The notes beneath the pieces are model-generated. The model saw only the letters and a program-made list of their open reading frames with translations, was not told the DNA's origin and made no database searches. Both the position numbers and the translations under genes were made by a program. Of a stretch of 6,635 nt of DNA, positions 5,963 to 6,635 are shown in pieces. Source of the DNA: Burkholderiales bacterium (GTDB lineage Bacteria > Pseudomonadota > Gammaproteobacteria > Burkholderiales > Burkholderiaceae); contig CANFNO010000165.1 in assembly GCA_947447845.1 (NCBI GenBank), positions 1 to 6,635 of the forward strand, in the 5' to 3' direction. Each line of letters starts with the position of its first letter. Position 1 is the first letter of the stretch.

Positions 5963-5994
5963 GGCTGCATATATATAAATACGTGATGCGCCTC
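5961..5994. terminator. Possible hairpin with A+T-rich loop between convergent DUF1801 genes
   Basis: GAGGC-T-GCAT (5961-5970) can pair with ATGC-GCCTC (5986-5994), giving nine pairs with one bulged T and a 15-base A+T-rich loop (ATATATAAATACGTG). It begins on the stop codon of the first DUF1801 gene and lies before the end of the second. No T-run follows the stem, so terminator function is tentative. Confidence 0.35.
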
Positions 5995-6031
5995 TGGCCG
6001 CTGTCGTTAGTGCTTGGCTTGATGTGAAGGG

Positions 6032-6490
6032 TTATGCCCCTCCCTGGGTCTTGGTGGATGGGGTTGCCAGGTTCAGCCGTATTGCGGCCCGAACGAGTTC
6101 GCTCAACGCGGCCTCGTCAATGGGCGCATCCTCTGGTATATCAATCGCCCGTCTGACATTCCCTTCCAGGCTTGAATTGAAGAGTTTGGCTGGGTCCGCG
6201 AGCATGGCACCCTTTGCAAACGTCAGCTTGACTGCCTTCTTGTAGGTCTCGCCGGTACAGATAATCCCGTGGCAAGACCAGACCGGCACGTTCCATTTCC
6301 ACTCCTCTGTTATCCGTGCATCGGCCTGCCTGATCACCGTTCGAACACGGGAAAGGACTTCGCCCCTCCAGTCCTGGAGTTCCAGGATCCGTGCATCGAT
6401 AAGTTCCGTTGGGGACTTGCCGGCATCGGAAGCAGGCGTGCTTTTTGGAAACCTGACGGAGGTGTTGGGGGCAGACTTTTTTGTGGCCAT
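6032..6490 (-). CDS. DUF1801 domain protein, extended subtype
   Basis: This 152-residue protein is a second DUF1801 member, of a different subtype from its neighbour. An N-terminal tail of about 25 residues is basic and low in complexity (M-A-T-K-K-S-A-P-N-T...). The domain follows: L-I-D-A-R-I-L-E-L-Q-D-W-R-G-E-V-L-S-R-V-R (30-50), E-E-W-K-W-N-V-P-V-W-S (62-72), G-I-I-C-T-G-E-T-Y-K-K-A-V-K-L-T-F-A-K-G (75-94), L-F-N-S-S-L-E-G-N-V-R-R-A-I-D-I (103-118) and a C-terminal helix. The W-x-V-P-V-W-S and L-F-N-S-S-L-E-G-N-x-R-R-A-I-D blocks mark the group usually annotated only as DUF1801. ATG 6490 is the only Met in the N-terminal part, but no Shine-Dalgarno sequence precedes it. It is convergent with the first DUF1801 gene, and nothing visible couples it to an operon. 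Function unknown. Confidence 0.83.
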   Translation of the reverse strand: MATKKSAPNTSVRFPKSTPASDAGKSPTELIDARILELQDWRGEVLSRVRTVIRQADARITEEWKWNVPVWSCHGIICTGETYKKAVKLTFAKGAMLADPAKLFNSSLEGNVRRAIDIPEDAPIDEAALSELVRAAIRLNLATPSTKTQGGA

Positions 6491-6548
6491 AACAGGAGCT
6501 GGGTGATTGTCTTGCGGTCAGGGTTTTGGTTGCGAATCGAGATTTTGC

Positions 6549-6602
6549 TGGATAGCCATCTGCTTTGCCAAATACCCGCACGCGCCAAGCTGTGGCTATC
6601 CA
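6549..6602. repeat. Long imperfect inverted repeat upstream of the second DUF1801 gene
   Basis: TGGATAGCCA (6549-6558) and TGGCTATCCA (6593-6602) are perfect ten-base arms. Inside them GCTT-T-GC (6562-6568) can pair, with one mismatch, with GC-C-AAGC (6584-6590), giving a stem of about 50 bases with a small internal loop. The surrounding 6491-6635 holds no convincing gene. The element sits 59-112 bases before the minus-strand DUF1801 start and could be a leader structure, an operator or a relic of a small mobile repeat. Confidence 0.45.
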
Positions 6603-6635
6603 TCCGTACACTCGGGCCTTTCCAAATTCCATAAG

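Noticed and set aside
4912..6031. Integron cassette array (small mixed genes with attC-like hairpins)
   Set aside because: Small SRPBCC and DUF1801 genes made this worth testing, but the genes alternate in direction and no GTTRRRY/RYYYAAC core pair was seen. GTTAACC near 4951 and GTTAGTG near 6006 do not fit the core.
6141..6632. A 163-codon minus-strand open frame overlapping the second DUF1801 gene
   Set aside because: It runs in a different frame through the DUF1801 gene, has no recognisable domain, and its unique upstream part mainly translates the inverted repeat.
1..6635. CRISPR array, tRNA, rRNA, transposase or toxin-antitoxin pair
   Set aside because: No regularly spaced repeats, cloverleaf or rRNA-like stretches, or transposase motifs were seen. 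The lone XRE protein has no adjacent toxin-sized partner gene in the same orientation.

Overview
The window reads as chromosomal DNA of a betaproteobacterium, most likely order Burkholderiales and possibly Comamonadaceae. That placement rests on G+C-rich codon use in the central genes, a NodT/OprM-type efflux end, and the style of the AcuI/YhdH-type reductase and tightly packed catabolic genes. It is an impression from composition and protein families, not a demonstrated placement.

Layout. Positions 1-194 hold the C-terminal end of an outer-membrane efflux factor (TolC/NodT family) whose operon lies to the left. Facing it on the minus strand is a small XRE-type helix-turn-helix regulator (249-485), with a palindrome over its GTG start. 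A 186-base gap separates it from a divergent plus-strand block of four closely spaced genes (672-4911). These encode an AcuI/YhdH-type acrylyl-CoA reductase/quinone oxidoreductase, an MFS transporter, an aldo/keto reductase (starting directly after the transporter stop codon) and a 3-hydroxyisobutyrate-dehydrogenase-family oxidoreductase. A hairpin lies between the last of these and the next gene, which runs the other way.

The right third (4951-6635) looks like less tightly organised accessory DNA. It holds a minus-strand SRPBCC/AHSA1-type protein, a plus-strand DUF1801 (YdhG-like) protein and a second, differently built minus-strand DUF1801 protein. The final 145 bases hold no convincing gene but do contain a long imperfect inverted repeat.

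How the genes may work together. The four-gene block has the form of a small uptake-and-oxidoreduction unit: one permease and three NAD(P)H-dependent oxidoreductases. The most specific clue is in the fourth protein. It replaces the usual Ser-Gly-Gly substrate loop of its family with Ser-Arg-Thr, and it keeps the residues that in E. coli YihU (sulfolactaldehyde reductase) hold the sulfonate. That suggests an anionic, possibly sulfonated, substrate, but no other sulfoglycolysis gene is visible. I see no mobile element, CRISPR array, tRNA or rRNA, and no clearly new multi-gene system. The items worth checking are listed as findings.
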